DNA of 45,781 bases from Actinomycetes bacterium (GCA_023431405.1 JAEYVZ010000055.1:1-45781); one strand, 5' to 3'; counted from the first letter of the stretch, positions 10,951 to 19,634 are shown. Made by a program: numbers and translations. Notes: generated by a model from the letters alone, not told the origin.

Positions 10951-12098
10951 TTCACGCGATCGTCCAGTCGATCAGGGTCATCGGGCCCGAGCTGGTGAGG
11001 CTGGCGGCGGTCTTGTGCGCCACCGCCGGCCTCACCCTCGCGCTCGGCATGATCTTCCCGGTCCAGTACGAGCTCGACACCGCCGGCTACCGCGAAACGG
11101 CGGCGCTCACGAGTGCTCCGTCCATGGCGCGCCCTGATGAGGTCGACGACATCCGCGCAGCACTCGATGGCGCACCGACGGCCGTGTACATCGACTTCTT
11201 CACGGAGGTGTCCGCGTCGAACGGCCGCACCATCGGCCCCATCTCGCTGTGGGCGCTGCTCGGCGAGCGCATCGATGCCGAAGCGACGCTCATGCCCGAT
11301 GCCACCCGGGTCGCGGGCGGCCCGCGCGATCCCCGTGACGATGGGGACTGGATCGATCTCAGCGCAGACATCGCCGCCACCCTCGGTGTCTCCCCGGGCC
11401 AGCAGGTCGAGGCCGGCGTCGCGACCGATGAGCCCATCCGGCTCACGGTGCGAGGCGTCTACGCGGTGCGCAGCACGGGCGTCGCAGGCATGGCCATGAT
11501 GTCGGGCGCCGCCCTCGCAAGACACGACCCCGGCATCGATCTCACGTCGAACTCCCTCGCGACCGCCGCCGCCCCCGAAGCAGTCGAGACCATGCTGAAC
11601 GAGCCGCCGTGGAGCAGCCGGATGAACGCCCGGTACGGCGGGCCCGTCGACGTCGAGCGTACGAGCGACCAGCTTCTTCTCGCTCAAGACCACGCGTTCG
11701 GCAACTTCGGGCTCACTCTCGGCATCAGCCTGATCGCCTACGTGGCGCTCCTCGCGATCCTCGTGGCAGAGGCGGTCGCAACGGTTCGCACGTTCCGGAA
11801 CCGCGCTGCCGTCCTCCTGGAACTCGGCGCACGGCCGCGAGCGGTTCACGGCGGGCTGCTGCTGGGCGTCGGCCTCACGATCGTCCTCGCCATTCCGGCC
11901 GGGGCCGCCCTCGGCATGCTCGCTTACACGACCGGCTTCGCGGGGCCGACGCTTCCTCCTGCCGTGGCGGCCACGTGGTGGACGGCCACCGGTGTCGTCA
12001 TCGGCTGCGGCCTGGTCACCGTCTTCTTGACCGCATGGACACAGCACAGACAACTGACCCTCGCCGCCCTGCGACCCCGACGAAAGGCCCACACGTGA
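10947..12098 (+). CDS. FtsX/MacB-like ABC permease subunit 1
   Basis: This is a 383-residue protein starting at GTG 10947, which overlaps the stop of the secreted-protein gene by 3 bases; no other in-frame start precedes the first membrane segment. The topology is FtsX-like: one membrane helix (about 13-37), a large extracytoplasmic domain (about 40-245), then three helices with the FtsX-style cytoplasmic stretch RTFRNRAAVLLELGARPRAV between the first two. It ends in a basic tail. It should pair with the adjacent permease and the ATPase to make a MacB/LolCDE-like complex. Such complexes use mechanical motion to act on extracytoplasmic substrates rather than moving them through the membrane. 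The likely client is the secreted product upstream, either exported further, released or neutralised; that part is inference. Confidence 0.85.
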   Translation: MIHAIVQSIRVIGPELVRLAAVLCATAGLTLALGMIFPVQYELDTAGYRETAALTSAPSMARPDEVDDIRAALDGAPTAVYIDFFTEVSASNGRTIGPISLWALLGERIDAEATLMPDATRVAGGPRDPRDDGDWIDLSADIAATLGVSPGQQVEAGVATDEPIRLTVRGVYAVRSTGVAGMAMMSGAALARHDPGIDLTSNSLATAAAPEAVETMLNEPPWSSRMNARYGGPVDVERTSDQLLLAQDHAFGNFGLTLGISLIAYVALLAILVAEAVATVRTFRNRAAVLLELGARPRAVHGGLLLGVGLTIVLAIPAGAALGMLAYTTGFAGPTLPPAVAATWWTATGVVIGCGLVTVFLTAWTQHRQLTLAALRPRRKAHT

Positions 12099-13204
12099 TT
12101 CCCTGGCTCACGTGCCTGCGTGTGCAGGTCCGCCACCTCCGCCCCCTCCCGATCCTGCTCGACATCGTCGCCCGCGCCGCGATCGGCGCGCTCACGCTGT
12201 TCATCGTGCTTCTGGCCTCGTTCCAGCCGTTCAACGCCGTCACGTTCGAGGCTGGGCTGCGATACGACTCCCGTGAGGTCGTCGACGAGGTGACGGGAGA
12301 CGGCATCTCCGTGGTGATGGGCGGGAACTCCCTCGTCATGAGCGAGACCGCCTTCGATGCTCCCGGCCGGTCACCCGGAGACTTCAGCGCAAGTCAGCAG
12401 CCTCGACTCTGGGTGTACAGCGGCGACAGGCCGCCGGCCCCGCTGCTCGGCACGAACATCATCGAGGGCGCGCTGCCACCGGGCGGGACTGCTGTCGACG
12501 ACGCCGTGGCTGCGGCGCTCCAGATCGGCGCGGGCGACAGCGTCGTCGTCCACACGCTCGGCGCAGGCGACTGCCGCCTCACTGTCGACGCGGTGACCCG
12601 GTCGTACAACGAGATCACAGGAGACGCGGCCCAAGGCCTCCTGGTGCTGCCGAGCGGCGTCTGCGCGGAAGCAGACCGCGCCATCGACGACGGCGCGACC
12701 ATCGTGCGCTTCGACGGCACCGCCCCCTCCGGCGCGGCACAGACCTGGAGCGACCGGGTTCTCGCGACCCTCGTCGCCGCCTCAGACACGCAGGTCACGG
12801 GCCTCCTCATACCGACACTCGTGGTGGGACTCGTCTTCTGGGTGCTGCTCGGGCTCAGAAGCTCGGCACGCGTGTTCGAGCAGCTGCGGCCGACGAGCGA
12901 ACTGCTCTTCGACCTCGGATGCCGGCCGGCCCGCATCCGCCACGCGCATCTGCTCGTCGCGGCAGCGATGACGCTCGCCGCCGCGCTGATCGCAGGATGG
13001 GCGGCGCGCGAAGCCCTGTGGTTCCTCGCGAGCTTCTACATCCAGCCGCCCCACTGGGTCACGGTCACCCTCCTGTTCGCCGTCGTCACCATCGCTTTCG
13101 ACCTGGCATCCCACCGACGGGCGGCGCGCCAATCCTCACGACGCCCGCTTCAGGCCTCGAACGAACTCCGCCACACCCCGCGCACATCCGAAGGAATGCG
13201 ATGA
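12095..13204 (+). CDS. FtsX/MacB-like ABC permease subunit 2
   Basis: This is a 369-residue protein starting at GTG 12095, overlapping the previous stop (GTGA), with AAAGG 7 bases upstream. One membrane helix (about 22-46) is followed by an extracytoplasmic domain with two cysteines close enough to form a disulfide. Three C-terminal helices then flank a conserved L-L-F-D-L-G-C-R-P-A-R-I-R loop equivalent to the ATPase-coupling loop in FtsX-like permeases. Its sequence differs strongly from subunit 1, so the transporter would be a heterodimer as in LolC/LolE. Its stop overlaps the ATPase start (ATGA). I cannot assign a substrate from the sequence. Confidence 0.85.
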   Translation: MIPWLTCLRVQVRHLRPLPILLDIVARAAIGALTLFIVLLASFQPFNAVTFEAGLRYDSREVVDEVTGDGISVVMGGNSLVMSETAFDAPGRSPGDFSASQQPRLWVYSGDRPPAPLLGTNIIEGALPPGGTAVDDAVAAALQIGAGDSVVVHTLGAGDCRLTVDAVTRSYNEITGDAAQGLLVLPSGVCAEADRAIDDGATIVRFDGTAPSGAAQTWSDRVLATLVAASDTQVTGLLIPTLVVGLVFWVLLGLRSSARVFEQLRPTSELLFDLGCRPARIRHAHLLVAAAMTLAAALIAGWAAREALWFLASFYIQPPHWVTVTLLFAVVTIAFDLASHRRAARQSSRRPLQASNELRHTPRTSEGMR

Positions 13205-13899
13205 CAGAACCAGCCCACCACACGCGTCGGACAGCCCAGACGGTCGACCCCGCCCTGCGATTCGACGACGTGCACTACGCCTACGCGAAGCGCAAGGGTC
13301 ATGCGGTCGACATCCTCCGTGGGCTCACGTTCTCCATCAACCCTGCGGAGCGCGTCGCCCTCATCGGACGCTCCGGCACGGGAAAGTCGACGGTGCTCAA
13401 CCTCTCCTCCGGGCGACTCGTCGCTCCACACGGCCGTGTCATCGTCGGCGGCCGCGACCTCGCGCGGCTCAGCGATGACGAGCGCGCCGACCTGCGCCTG
13501 CAGCACATCGCGCACATCCATCAGGATTTCCGGCTGATGCAGCGCTACAGCGCCCTCGAGAATGTCGCCCTCCCTCTTCTTCTTCGCGGCGTCCACCGCA
13601 CCGAAGCCCGCGAACGGGCCCGCGAAGCGCTCGAGAGCGTCGACCTCGGCCACCGCGCGACCCACCGCCCGAAGCAGCTCTCCGGCGGTGAGCAGCAGCG
13701 TGTCGCCATCGCAAGAGCCGTCGTGCGCAGCCCCACGCTGCTGCTGGCCGACGAGCCGACCGGGTCCCTCGACGGAGAACTGCGCGACGAGATCCTCGAC
13801 CTCATGTTCCGCGTGTGCGCGAGCGCAGCCATCCTGCTCGTCACTCACGACCCTGTCGTCGCCGACGCGGCAGACCGCGTCGTTCGACTCACGGCGTGA
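13201..13899 (+). CDS. ABC transporter ATP-binding subunit (LolD/MacB type)
   Basis: This is a 232-residue ATPase. It shows Walker A GRSGTGKST, Q-loop HQDFRLM, signature LSGGEQQR, Walker B LLLADEPTGSLD and switch H in LVTHD. The DEPTGSLD sequence and small size are typical of the LolD/FtsE/MacB group, which powers FtsX-like permeases; this fits the two permeases just upstream. ATG 13201 overlaps the preceding stop by four bases (ATGA), with AAGGA 6 bases before it. A stem-loop terminator follows at 13905-13936, so the four genes 10420-13899 form one closed transcription unit. Confidence 0.95.
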   Translation: MTEPAHHTRRTAQTVDPALRFDDVHYAYAKRKGHAVDILRGLTFSINPAERVALIGRSGTGKSTVLNLSSGRLVAPHGRVIVGGRDLARLSDDERADLRLQHIAHIHQDFRLMQRYSALENVALPLLLRGVHRTEARERAREALESVDLGHRATHRPKQLSGGEQQRVAIARAVVRSPTLLLADEPTGSLDGELRDEILDLMFRVCASAAILLVTHDPVVADAADRVVRLTA

Positions 13900-13904
13900 T
13901 GCGG

Positions 13905-13936
13905 CCGGGCGGGAGACGCACCCTCATCCCGCCCGG
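13905..13936. terminator. Bidirectional stem-loop between the ABC cassette and tag
   Basis: CCGGGCGGGA and TCCCGCCCGG are perfect 10-base arms with a 12-base loop. They sit between convergent genes and overlap the last codons of tag. No T-tract is present, which is common in high-GC actinobacteria. Confidence 0.65.
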
Positions 13937-14553
13937 AAGCAGCCCACCACGTGGTCGTCGACCATGCCGGCCGACTGCATCAGCGCATACATCGTCGTCG
14001 GTCCCACGAAACGAAACCCCCGCTTGCGGAGCGCTTTCGACAGCGCATCGGATGCCGGAGTCGTCGCCGGCACATCGGCGAACGACACCGGACGCCGATG
14101 GAAGGCAGGCGCGAACGACCACATCAACGCGTCGAGCGATCCCGGCTCCATCGACGCCACGAGTCGCGCGTTGGAGATCGTCGCCTCGATCTTCGCCCGA
14201 TTGCGGATGATGCCCGCGTCCTGCATCAGCCGCTCGACATCCTCGGCACCGAACACCGCCACCGCTTCGGGTTCGAACCCCGCGAACACCTCGCGGAATC
14301 GCGGACGTTTGCGAAGAACGGTGATCCAGCTGAGCCCCGCCTGGAATCCCTCCAGACTCATCTTCTCGAACAGCGCCTGGTCACCGCGCAGCGGCCGACC
14401 CCACTCCTCGTCGTGATAGCGCTCGTACTCCGCGTCACCGTCCGCCCAGGCGCACCGCGCCACGCCGTCGCTCCCGACACGCACCGCATCACTCCGCTCG
14501 GCATCCGCCGGCATCGGACCGGCCGTCAGCGCAGCGGCATCCACATCATCCAC
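13924..14553 (-). CDS. tag: DNA-3-methyladenine glycosylase I
   Basis: This 209-residue base-excision repair enzyme removes 3-methyladenine from alkylated DNA. It matches TAG along its length: zinc ligands Cys34 (RCAW), His47 (YHDEEWG), His201 and Cys205 (DDHVVGC), and the base-contact Glu68 in SLEGFQAGLSW. The region around DAGIIRNRAKI and SDALSKALRKRGFRFVG is also typical. It begins about 30 residues earlier than the E. coli enzyme. The GTG start at 14553 is chosen because TAGGGT lies exactly 6 bases upstream, a leaderless promoter arrangement. A later ATG (MPADAER) is possible. It is convergent with the ABC cassette. Confidence 0.95.
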   Translation of the reverse strand: MDDVDAAALTAGPMPADAERSDAVRVGSDGVARCAWADGDAEYERYHDEEWGRPLRGDQALFEKMSLEGFQAGLSWITVLRKRPRFREVFAGFEPEAVAVFGAEDVERLMQDAGIIRNRAKIEATISNARLVASMEPGSLDALMWSFAPAFHRRPVSFADVPATTPASDALSKALRKRGFRFVGPTTMYALMQSAGMVDDHVVGCFRAG

Positions 14554-14559
14554 GCTGCC

Positions 14560-14565
14560 ACCCTA
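14560..14565 (-). promoter_or_regulatory. Leaderless -10 element of tag
   Basis: TAGGGT on the minus strand is followed by 6 bases and then the GTG start, so transcription would begin at or next to the start codon. No -35 is obvious. Confidence 0.55.
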
Positions 14566-14579
14566 ATGAGCGGCCGGGA

Positions 14580-16688
14580 TCACTTCTTCTTCTTGAGCGA
14601 CTTCTCCGAGACCGGCGCCTCCCCCGACGCCGCCAATGCGACGTAGTGAGCCCGCGCCTCCTCCTGACGCATCTGCTCGGCGCCCGACGCGATCGGCGCG
14701 CGAACATGCTCCGGCTCGAATGCGAACGCGTCGACCAGATCCTGCGCGTGCGGGCGCAGCCGCAGGCACAGCCGATCGATGTACCGACTCACCGACGTCG
14801 CGCGCTGCGCAGACAGCCGCCCGTGGATGAGGTACCACGCCAGGTGCTTCTCGATGAGTGACAGGCCGAACAGATCACGAAGCCACGTCATCACCTGACG
14901 GGTGCCCGGGTCGTCGAACCGGTTCACACCGTCGCTGAACGCCTCCCACTGCAGCAGCTCCGCGTGCGCACGCGCCGCTTCGATCAGCTCGGCCTGATTC
15001 GCGTTGAAGATCGCCGCCGCCTCCGCCGGCGAAGCCTTCGACGCCGGCCGCAGACGCGCAGCGACATCGGCGATCATCTGCTCCACCCGACCCGCCAGCA
15101 GCTCGTGCTGCTGCTCGGCCCGCAGTCCCAACTCCACTGAACGCGCCGTCGAGCCGAAATCGGCCACCGCCTGCCCCAGCCGGCGCAGGCCCGCGCCGTG
15201 GAACACCTTGCCCGCCGTCTGACGGGCGGCGAACCCGGCGAGCTTCGCCGCATCGGCCCCCTTGAACTGGCGTGCGTAGTCGGAGAGCAGCCGCTTGCCG
15301 ACCAACTGCAGCAACACGTTGTTGTCGCCCTCGAAGGTGACATACACGTCGAGATCCTGACGGAGACCTACGAGCCGGTTCTCCGCGAGGAAGCCCGCCC
15401 CACCGCACGCCTCACGGCACTCCTGGATCGTGTCGAGCGCGTTCCACGTCGACAGCGGCTTCAGCGCAGCGGCCAGCGTCTCCAGATCCTCCCGCTCGTC
15501 GGGGGTGTCGTTGCTCCCCCCGAACACGCCGTCGAACTTCTGCAGCAGCTCGTCGTTCGCGAAGAACTGGGCGTACACCTGGGCGAGCCGCGGAAGCAGA
15601 CGGCGTTGGTGCTTGCCGTAATCGAGGAGCACGACCTCGTCCGAGCCCGCCCCCGAATCGAACTGGCGACGCTGGTTCGCGTACGTGAGAGCGATGTAAA
15701 GAGCCAGCGCGGTGCCGGTGGTCGCCGCCCCGTCAAGCGACACCCGCCCCTGCACGAGCGCGCCCAGCATCGTGAAGAAACGCCGGCCAGGAGACGGGAT
15801 GTCGCTCGAGTAGGTGCCGTCGGGGGCGACGTCGCCGTAACGGTTCAGCAGATTCTCCCGGGGAATCCGCACCTGGTCGAAGTGCAGACGTCCGTTGTCG
15901 ATGCCGTTCAGACCGCCCTTCACGCCGTCGTCCTCACCGCCGACACCGGGGAGGAAGTTCCCCTCGTCGTCGCGCAGCGGCACGAAGAAGCAGTGCACAC
16001 CGTAGTTGACACCGCCCGTGATGAGCTGCGCGAACACCGTCGCCGCCTTGCCGTGCAGCGCGGCGTTGCCCAAGTAGTCCTTCCAAGCGCCGCGGAACGG
16101 CGTGTGGATGACGAACTCCTCGGTGTCGGGGTCGTACGTCGCCGTCGTGCCGATCGCCGCGACATCCGACCCGTGACCCGTCTCGGTCATCGCGAAGGCG
16201 CCCGGCAGGTCGAGGCTGATCACATCGGGCAACCACTTGTCGTGGTGCGGCTTGGTCCCGAGCTGATAGATCGCCGACCCGAACAGTCCCCACTGCACGC
16301 CCGATTTGATCTGCAGGCTCGGATCGGCCAGTACGAGCTCCATGAACCCGGCCAGATTCGCGCCGTTGTCGTTCAACCCGCCGTACTCTTCGGGGAACGC
16401 GCGGCGAGACCCGTCGTTCTCGACGAGCAGCTTGAGCTGTTCGAGCACGCGCTCGCGGTGCTCCCCCATCGGCTGACCCTCGACGCGCCAGAACGCCGGG
16501 TCTTTGATCATCTCGCGGGCCTCGCGACGGGTCTGCGCCCAGGTGCCGAGGAGCGCCTCGGTCACAGCCTCGATGTCGATACGCGGCTCGTGCGCCTCGT
16601 CGGCGCTATGCGCAGCGACAGGCGCTCCCCCCGCGGGCGTGTTCTTGTTGGTCGCGGGCTTCTTGGGACGGACGGCGGCGTCGGTCAT
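14580..16688 (-). CDS. Acyl-CoA oxidase/dehydrogenase family protein
   Basis: This 702-residue flavoenzyme has the length and layout of acyl-CoA oxidases rather than the usual 380-residue dehydrogenases. An N-terminal Lys/Ala-rich extension leads into the helical domain. The FAD and substrate motif AMTETGHGSDV lies near 176-186. The second half contains REACGGAGFLAENR and VTFEGDN, whose Glu matches the catalytic base of acyl-CoA oxidases. The chain ends in a lysine run. It would desaturate acyl-CoA at the alpha-beta bond in fatty-acid oxidation; whether O2 or an electron-transfer protein reoxidises FAD cannot be told. GAAAGG stands 8 bases before ATG 16688. A 15-bp palindrome 148 bases upstream suggests control by a TetR-like fatty-acid regulator. 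Confidence 0.9.
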   Translation of the reverse strand: MTDAAVRPKKPATNKNTPAGGAPVAAHSADEAHEPRIDIEAVTEALLGTWAQTRREAREMIKDPAFWRVEGQPMGEHRERVLEQLKLLVENDGSRRAFPEEYGGLNDNGANLAGFMELVLADPSLQIKSGVQWGLFGSAIYQLGTKPHHDKWLPDVISLDLPGAFAMTETGHGSDVAAIGTTATYDPDTEEFVIHTPFRGAWKDYLGNAALHGKAATVFAQLITGGVNYGVHCFFVPLRDDEGNFLPGVGGEDDGVKGGLNGIDNGRLHFDQVRIPRENLLNRYGDVAPDGTYSSDIPSPGRRFFTMLGALVQGRVSLDGAATTGTALALYIALTYANQRRQFDSGAGSDEVVLLDYGKHQRRLLPRLAQVYAQFFANDELLQKFDGVFGGSNDTPDEREDLETLAAALKPLSTWNALDTIQECREACGGAGFLAENRLVGLRQDLDVYVTFEGDNNVLLQLVGKRLLSDYARQFKGADAAKLAGFAARQTAGKVFHGAGLRRLGQAVADFGSTARSVELGLRAEQQHELLAGRVEQMIADVAARLRPASKASPAEAAAIFNANQAELIEAARAHAELLQWEAFSDGVNRFDDPGTRQVMTWLRDLFGLSLIEKHLAWYLIHGRLSAQRATSVSRYIDRLCLRLRPHAQDLVDAFAFEPEHVRAPIASGAEQMRQEEARAHYVALAASGEAPVSEKSLKKKK

Positions 16689-16835
16689 CGCTTACCTTTC
16701 AGGCCTCGACGGACAGGGAAGTCGTCTCTTCACCGTAGAAGTGCCACAAGCCGACACCAAGCCGGTTGACGGACACGCACAACCGACCCTCCGACCGCGC
16801 GCCGCAGGTTGTGTGGAACCCACACCCCTCGCTTT

Positions 16836-16850
16836 TGACACTCAGTGTCA
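16836..16850. promoter_or_regulatory. 15-bp palindromic operator upstream of the acyl-CoA oxidase gene
   Basis: TGACACTCAGTGTCA is a perfect palindrome about a central C, preceded by TTT on the plus strand. Size and symmetry fit a TetR-family operator, as is common for fatty-acid catabolism genes. A second, weaker inverted repeat (GTGTGG-AAC-CCACAC) lies at 16811-16825. No regulator gene is adjacent. Confidence 0.5.
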
Positions 16851-16897
16851 CGGGGAGATGGCGTCGCGGATGTCCCGCGGCGTCGCCAGCGGCACCC

Positions 16898-18955
16898 TCA
16901 GCCTGCGGCGGCGATGACGGCGAGCACGGCCTCGCCGTACGCTTCGCGCTTCTTGGCGCCGATGCCGGTGATGCCGCTGAGGTCGTCGACCGTGCGCGGA
17001 CGTCGATCGGCGAGCGCGCGGAGCGTCGCATCCCCGAACACGATGTAGGCGGGCACTCCCTGCTCGCGCGCCTGATCGGCACGCCACGCGCGCAGCGCCT
17101 CGAACAGGTCACGGTCGCCGTCGGCGACCGCCGCAACCGCCGATGCCTTCCGCGTGCGACTGACGGTGGTGCGCCCGAGCACGTCGCGACGCAGGGGCAC
17201 CGACTGCTCCCCGCGCAGCACCGGCCCGGCATCCGGACCCGGTGCGAGCGTGCCGTATTCGCCACGCGCGACGAGGATGCCACGGGCGAGCAGCTGCCGC
17301 ACCACCGACCGCCAGTCCTGCTCGCTCAGGTCGGCGCCGATCCCGTAGGTGGCGAGACGATCGTGCCCCTGCTGGACGATGCGGTCGGTCGTCGCTCCGC
17401 GGAGGATGTCGACGAGGTGTCCCGCACCGAAAGCCTGGCCGCGTTCGCGCTGCAGGCGGACGATGGTCGACAGAAGCTTCTGCGCGGGCACCAGGCCATC
17501 CCACGTCTCGGGCGCCTCCAGGCAGGTGTCGCAGTTGCCGCACGGCTCTGATTCCTGACCGAAGTAGCCGAGGAGGTTCTGGCGGCGACAGTCGACCGTC
17601 TCGCACAGGGCGAGCATCGCGTCGAGGTGCTGACCGAGCCGCATCTTGTAGGCGCGGTCTCCGGGCGACTGGTCGATCATGCGGCGCTGCTGAACCACGT
17701 CGCCGAGTCCGTACGCCATCCACGCGACCGCCGGGTCTCCGTCGCGGCCCGCGCGGCCGGTCTCCTGGTAGTAGCCCTCGACAGACTTCGGGAGATCGAT
17801 GTGGGCGACGAAGCGGACGTCGGGCTGGTCGATGCCCATGCCGAAGGCGATGGTCGCGACCATCACGACGCCCTCGTCGCGGAGGAAGCGCGACTGATGC
17901 TTCGCGCGCACCTCGGCCGGGAGTCCTGCGTGGTACGGGAGCGCATCGAGGCCCTGCGTGCGCAGATACTCGGCTGTCTGCTCGACCGACTTGCGGCTGA
18001 GCGCATACACGATGCCCGCCGCGCCGGCGCCCTGAGCCTTCACGAAGGAGACGAGCTGCCGACGCGGATCGACCTTGGGCTCGATGCGGTACTGGATGTT
18101 GGGGCGGTCGAAGCTCGCGACGAAGTGCCGCGCGTGCGGCAACGACAGACGCTCGGTGAGCTCGGCGTGGGTCGCGCGCGTCGCCGTCGCCGTGAGCGCC
18201 ATGCGCGGCACGCCGGGAAAGCGCTCGGCGAGGTCGCCGAGGGCGAGGTAGTCGGGCCGGAAGTCGTGGCCCCACTGACTCACGCAATGGGCTTCGTCGA
18301 TCGCGATGACGCTCAGCCGCCCGCGCTGGAGCAGCGACGTCGTCGCACGGACGCTCAGCCGCTCCGGGGCGACGTACAGCAGGTCGAGTTCGCCGTCGAG
18401 GTAGGCCCGTTCGACGCCGGCGCGTTCGCCGGGCGACTGGGTGGAGTTGAGGTACGCGGCGCGCACGCCGTTGGCGACGAGCGCGTCGACCTGATCATGC
18501 ATGAGGGCGATGAGAGGGCTCACCACCAGACCTGTGCCCTCGCGCACGAGAGCGGGCACCTGGTACGTGATCGACTTGCCGCCGCCGGTGGGCATCAGCA
18601 CGACCGCGTCTCCGCCTGCGATCACCTGCGAGACGATCTCGGCCTGATCTCCCCGGAAGTCGTCGTAGCCGAACACCTCCTTGAGCACGGCGCGCGGGTC
18701 GGCGCCCACGTGATCGCGACGCTCGAGCGAGAGGACGGATGCCGCGATCTCCGCCTGCCCGCCCAAGACGCCCGAACCACCCGGCCCGCCCGAACCACCC
18801 TCAGACGAGCGCGTGGCACGCGCCAGCGCACCCGCGTAGCCGTCGAACGCCGGGTCGGGCGGCAGCGGCGCGTCGGGGTCGGGCGGCGGAGCGATCTCGT
18901 CGGGATCCCACACGAGATCGGCGTAGGGGTCGTTGCTCCAGCCGCCGTCACTCAC
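16898..18955 (-). CDS. recQ: ATP-dependent DNA helicase RecQ
   Basis: This is a 685-residue 3'-5' DNA helicase for recombination and replication repair. Walker A MPTGGGKS lies at about 121-128 and DEAH at about 220-223, with QTGRAGRDGDP-type motif VI. The zinc cysteines are in C-x5-C-x15-C-x2-C order (CETVDC to CGNCDTC). A C-terminal HRDC domain ends in GITGIGAKKREAYG. The first 85 residues are an extension absent from E. coli RecQ, acidic and Pro/Gly-rich, encoded in part by a repeated CCGAACCACCC on the plus strand (18774-18800 region). GTG 18955 is preferred because TATCGT lies 7 bases upstream (leaderless style) and ATG 18988, 11 codons earlier, has no good ribosome site. Either start leaves the enzyme intact. 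Confidence 0.94.
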   Translation of the reverse strand: MSDGGWSNDPYADLVWDPDEIAPPPDPDAPLPPDPAFDGYAGALARATRSSEGGSGGPGGSGVLGGQAEIAASVLSLERRDHVGADPRAVLKEVFGYDDFRGDQAEIVSQVIAGGDAVVLMPTGGGKSITYQVPALVREGTGLVVSPLIALMHDQVDALVANGVRAAYLNSTQSPGERAGVERAYLDGELDLLYVAPERLSVRATTSLLQRGRLSVIAIDEAHCVSQWGHDFRPDYLALGDLAERFPGVPRMALTATATRATHAELTERLSLPHARHFVASFDRPNIQYRIEPKVDPRRQLVSFVKAQGAGAAGIVYALSRKSVEQTAEYLRTQGLDALPYHAGLPAEVRAKHQSRFLRDEGVVMVATIAFGMGIDQPDVRFVAHIDLPKSVEGYYQETGRAGRDGDPAVAWMAYGLGDVVQQRRMIDQSPGDRAYKMRLGQHLDAMLALCETVDCRRQNLLGYFGQESEPCGNCDTCLEAPETWDGLVPAQKLLSTIVRLQRERGQAFGAGHLVDILRGATTDRIVQQGHDRLATYGIGADLSEQDWRSVVRQLLARGILVARGEYGTLAPGPDAGPVLRGEQSVPLRRDVLGRTTVSRTRKASAVAAVADGDRDLFEALRAWRADQAREQGVPAYIVFGDATLRALADRRPRTVDDLSGITGIGAKKREAYGEAVLAVIAAAG

Positions 18956-18962
18956 CCGTTCA

Positions 18963-18968
18963 ACGATA
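18963..18968 (-). promoter_or_regulatory. Leaderless -10 element of recQ
   Basis: TATCGT on the minus strand lies 7 bases before GTG 18955. It would lie inside the gene if the upstream ATG 18988 were used. Confidence 0.45.
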
Positions 18969-18997
18969 GCCGCGGCATCCGACACCATCGCCCCGCG

Positions 18998-19534
18998 TCA
19001 GCACCACTTCTGGGCGAGGGTCCGCACGACCGTGATGTTGCGGTTCGTCGCCACCCCGAGGTGCTTCACCGCCCCCAGCGGGTCGACACGCCCCTCCTGG
19101 TATCCCGGGCGCAGGAGCGCGTGGGCGGCGCGGCGCCGCACGACCATGTCGCCCTTGTCGGTCGCGGATGCCGTGACCGCCTGGAGCGCCTCCGGGCTGA
19201 GCTCGTCTTTCAACAGGTACACGTAGTGCCGGGCCAGTCCCGGATGCGCCTCGTGGATGCGGTCGGCCTCCGCGGCGAGGTCGGCGAACTCGGCGGCCGA
19301 ATACACGATCGCCGGTACCTCGAAGCCCCGATCACGGTGGAACGCCTCCTCGAGGAGCGCCTCGATCTTCGGGCGCGAACGCAGCCGCGAGTCGAAGCGC
19401 ACGTTGCCGGTGTTGATGTGGATGCGCACGTCGTCGAACCCGAGACCGCTCACCACCCGCTGGATCTCCGCCTGCGGGAACACCCGCTTCGCGCCGAGGT
19501 TGATCGCACGCAGGAACGCCAGGTACGTGGGCAT
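18998..19534 (-). CDS. DUF1697 family protein
   Basis: This 178-residue cytoplasmic protein carries the DUF1697 signature. It begins MPTYLAFLRAINLG, continues with a DVRIHINTGNVRFDSR segment, and ends in the L-G-V-A-T-N-R-N-I-T-V-V-R-T-L stretch typical of the family. DUF1697 proteins are common in actinobacteria and no activity is established. ATG 19534 is used; CACACT stands 6 bases before it (CANNNT, leaderless-like) and no Shine-Dalgarno is seen. An in-frame GTG immediately before it is possible. It lies between recQ and the DUF3516 helicase on the same strand. Confidence 0.9.
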   Translation of the reverse strand: MPTYLAFLRAINLGAKRVFPQAEIQRVVSGLGFDDVRIHINTGNVRFDSRLRSRPKIEALLEEAFHRDRGFEVPAIVYSAAEFADLAAEADRIHEAHPGLARHYVYLLKDELSPEALQAVTASATDKGDMVVRRRAAHALLRPGYQEGRVDPLGAVKHLGVATNRNITVVRTLAQKWC

Positions 19535-19540
19535 CACACC

Positions 19541-19546
19541 AGTGTG
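19541..19546 (-). promoter_or_regulatory. Possible leaderless -10 of the DUF1697 gene
   Basis: CACACT on the minus strand, 6 bases before the ATG. It departs from TANNNT at the first base, so support is weaker. It is also part of a CACACTGGTGTG imperfect palindrome. Confidence 0.3.
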
Positions 19547-19634
19547 CCCGCGAAGACCGCGCGCCACGACCCCCCGCCTCTGAATGCCGTCAGGGGCCGT
19601 GTACCGCCGGGCGACGAATCGGGCACCCTCGGGC

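Noticed and set aside
10420..13899. Genomic island or prophage around the ABC cassette
   Set aside because: GC of the first gene is lower, but there is no integrase, transposase, tRNA or direct-repeat border, and the permease and ATPase genes look compositionally normal.
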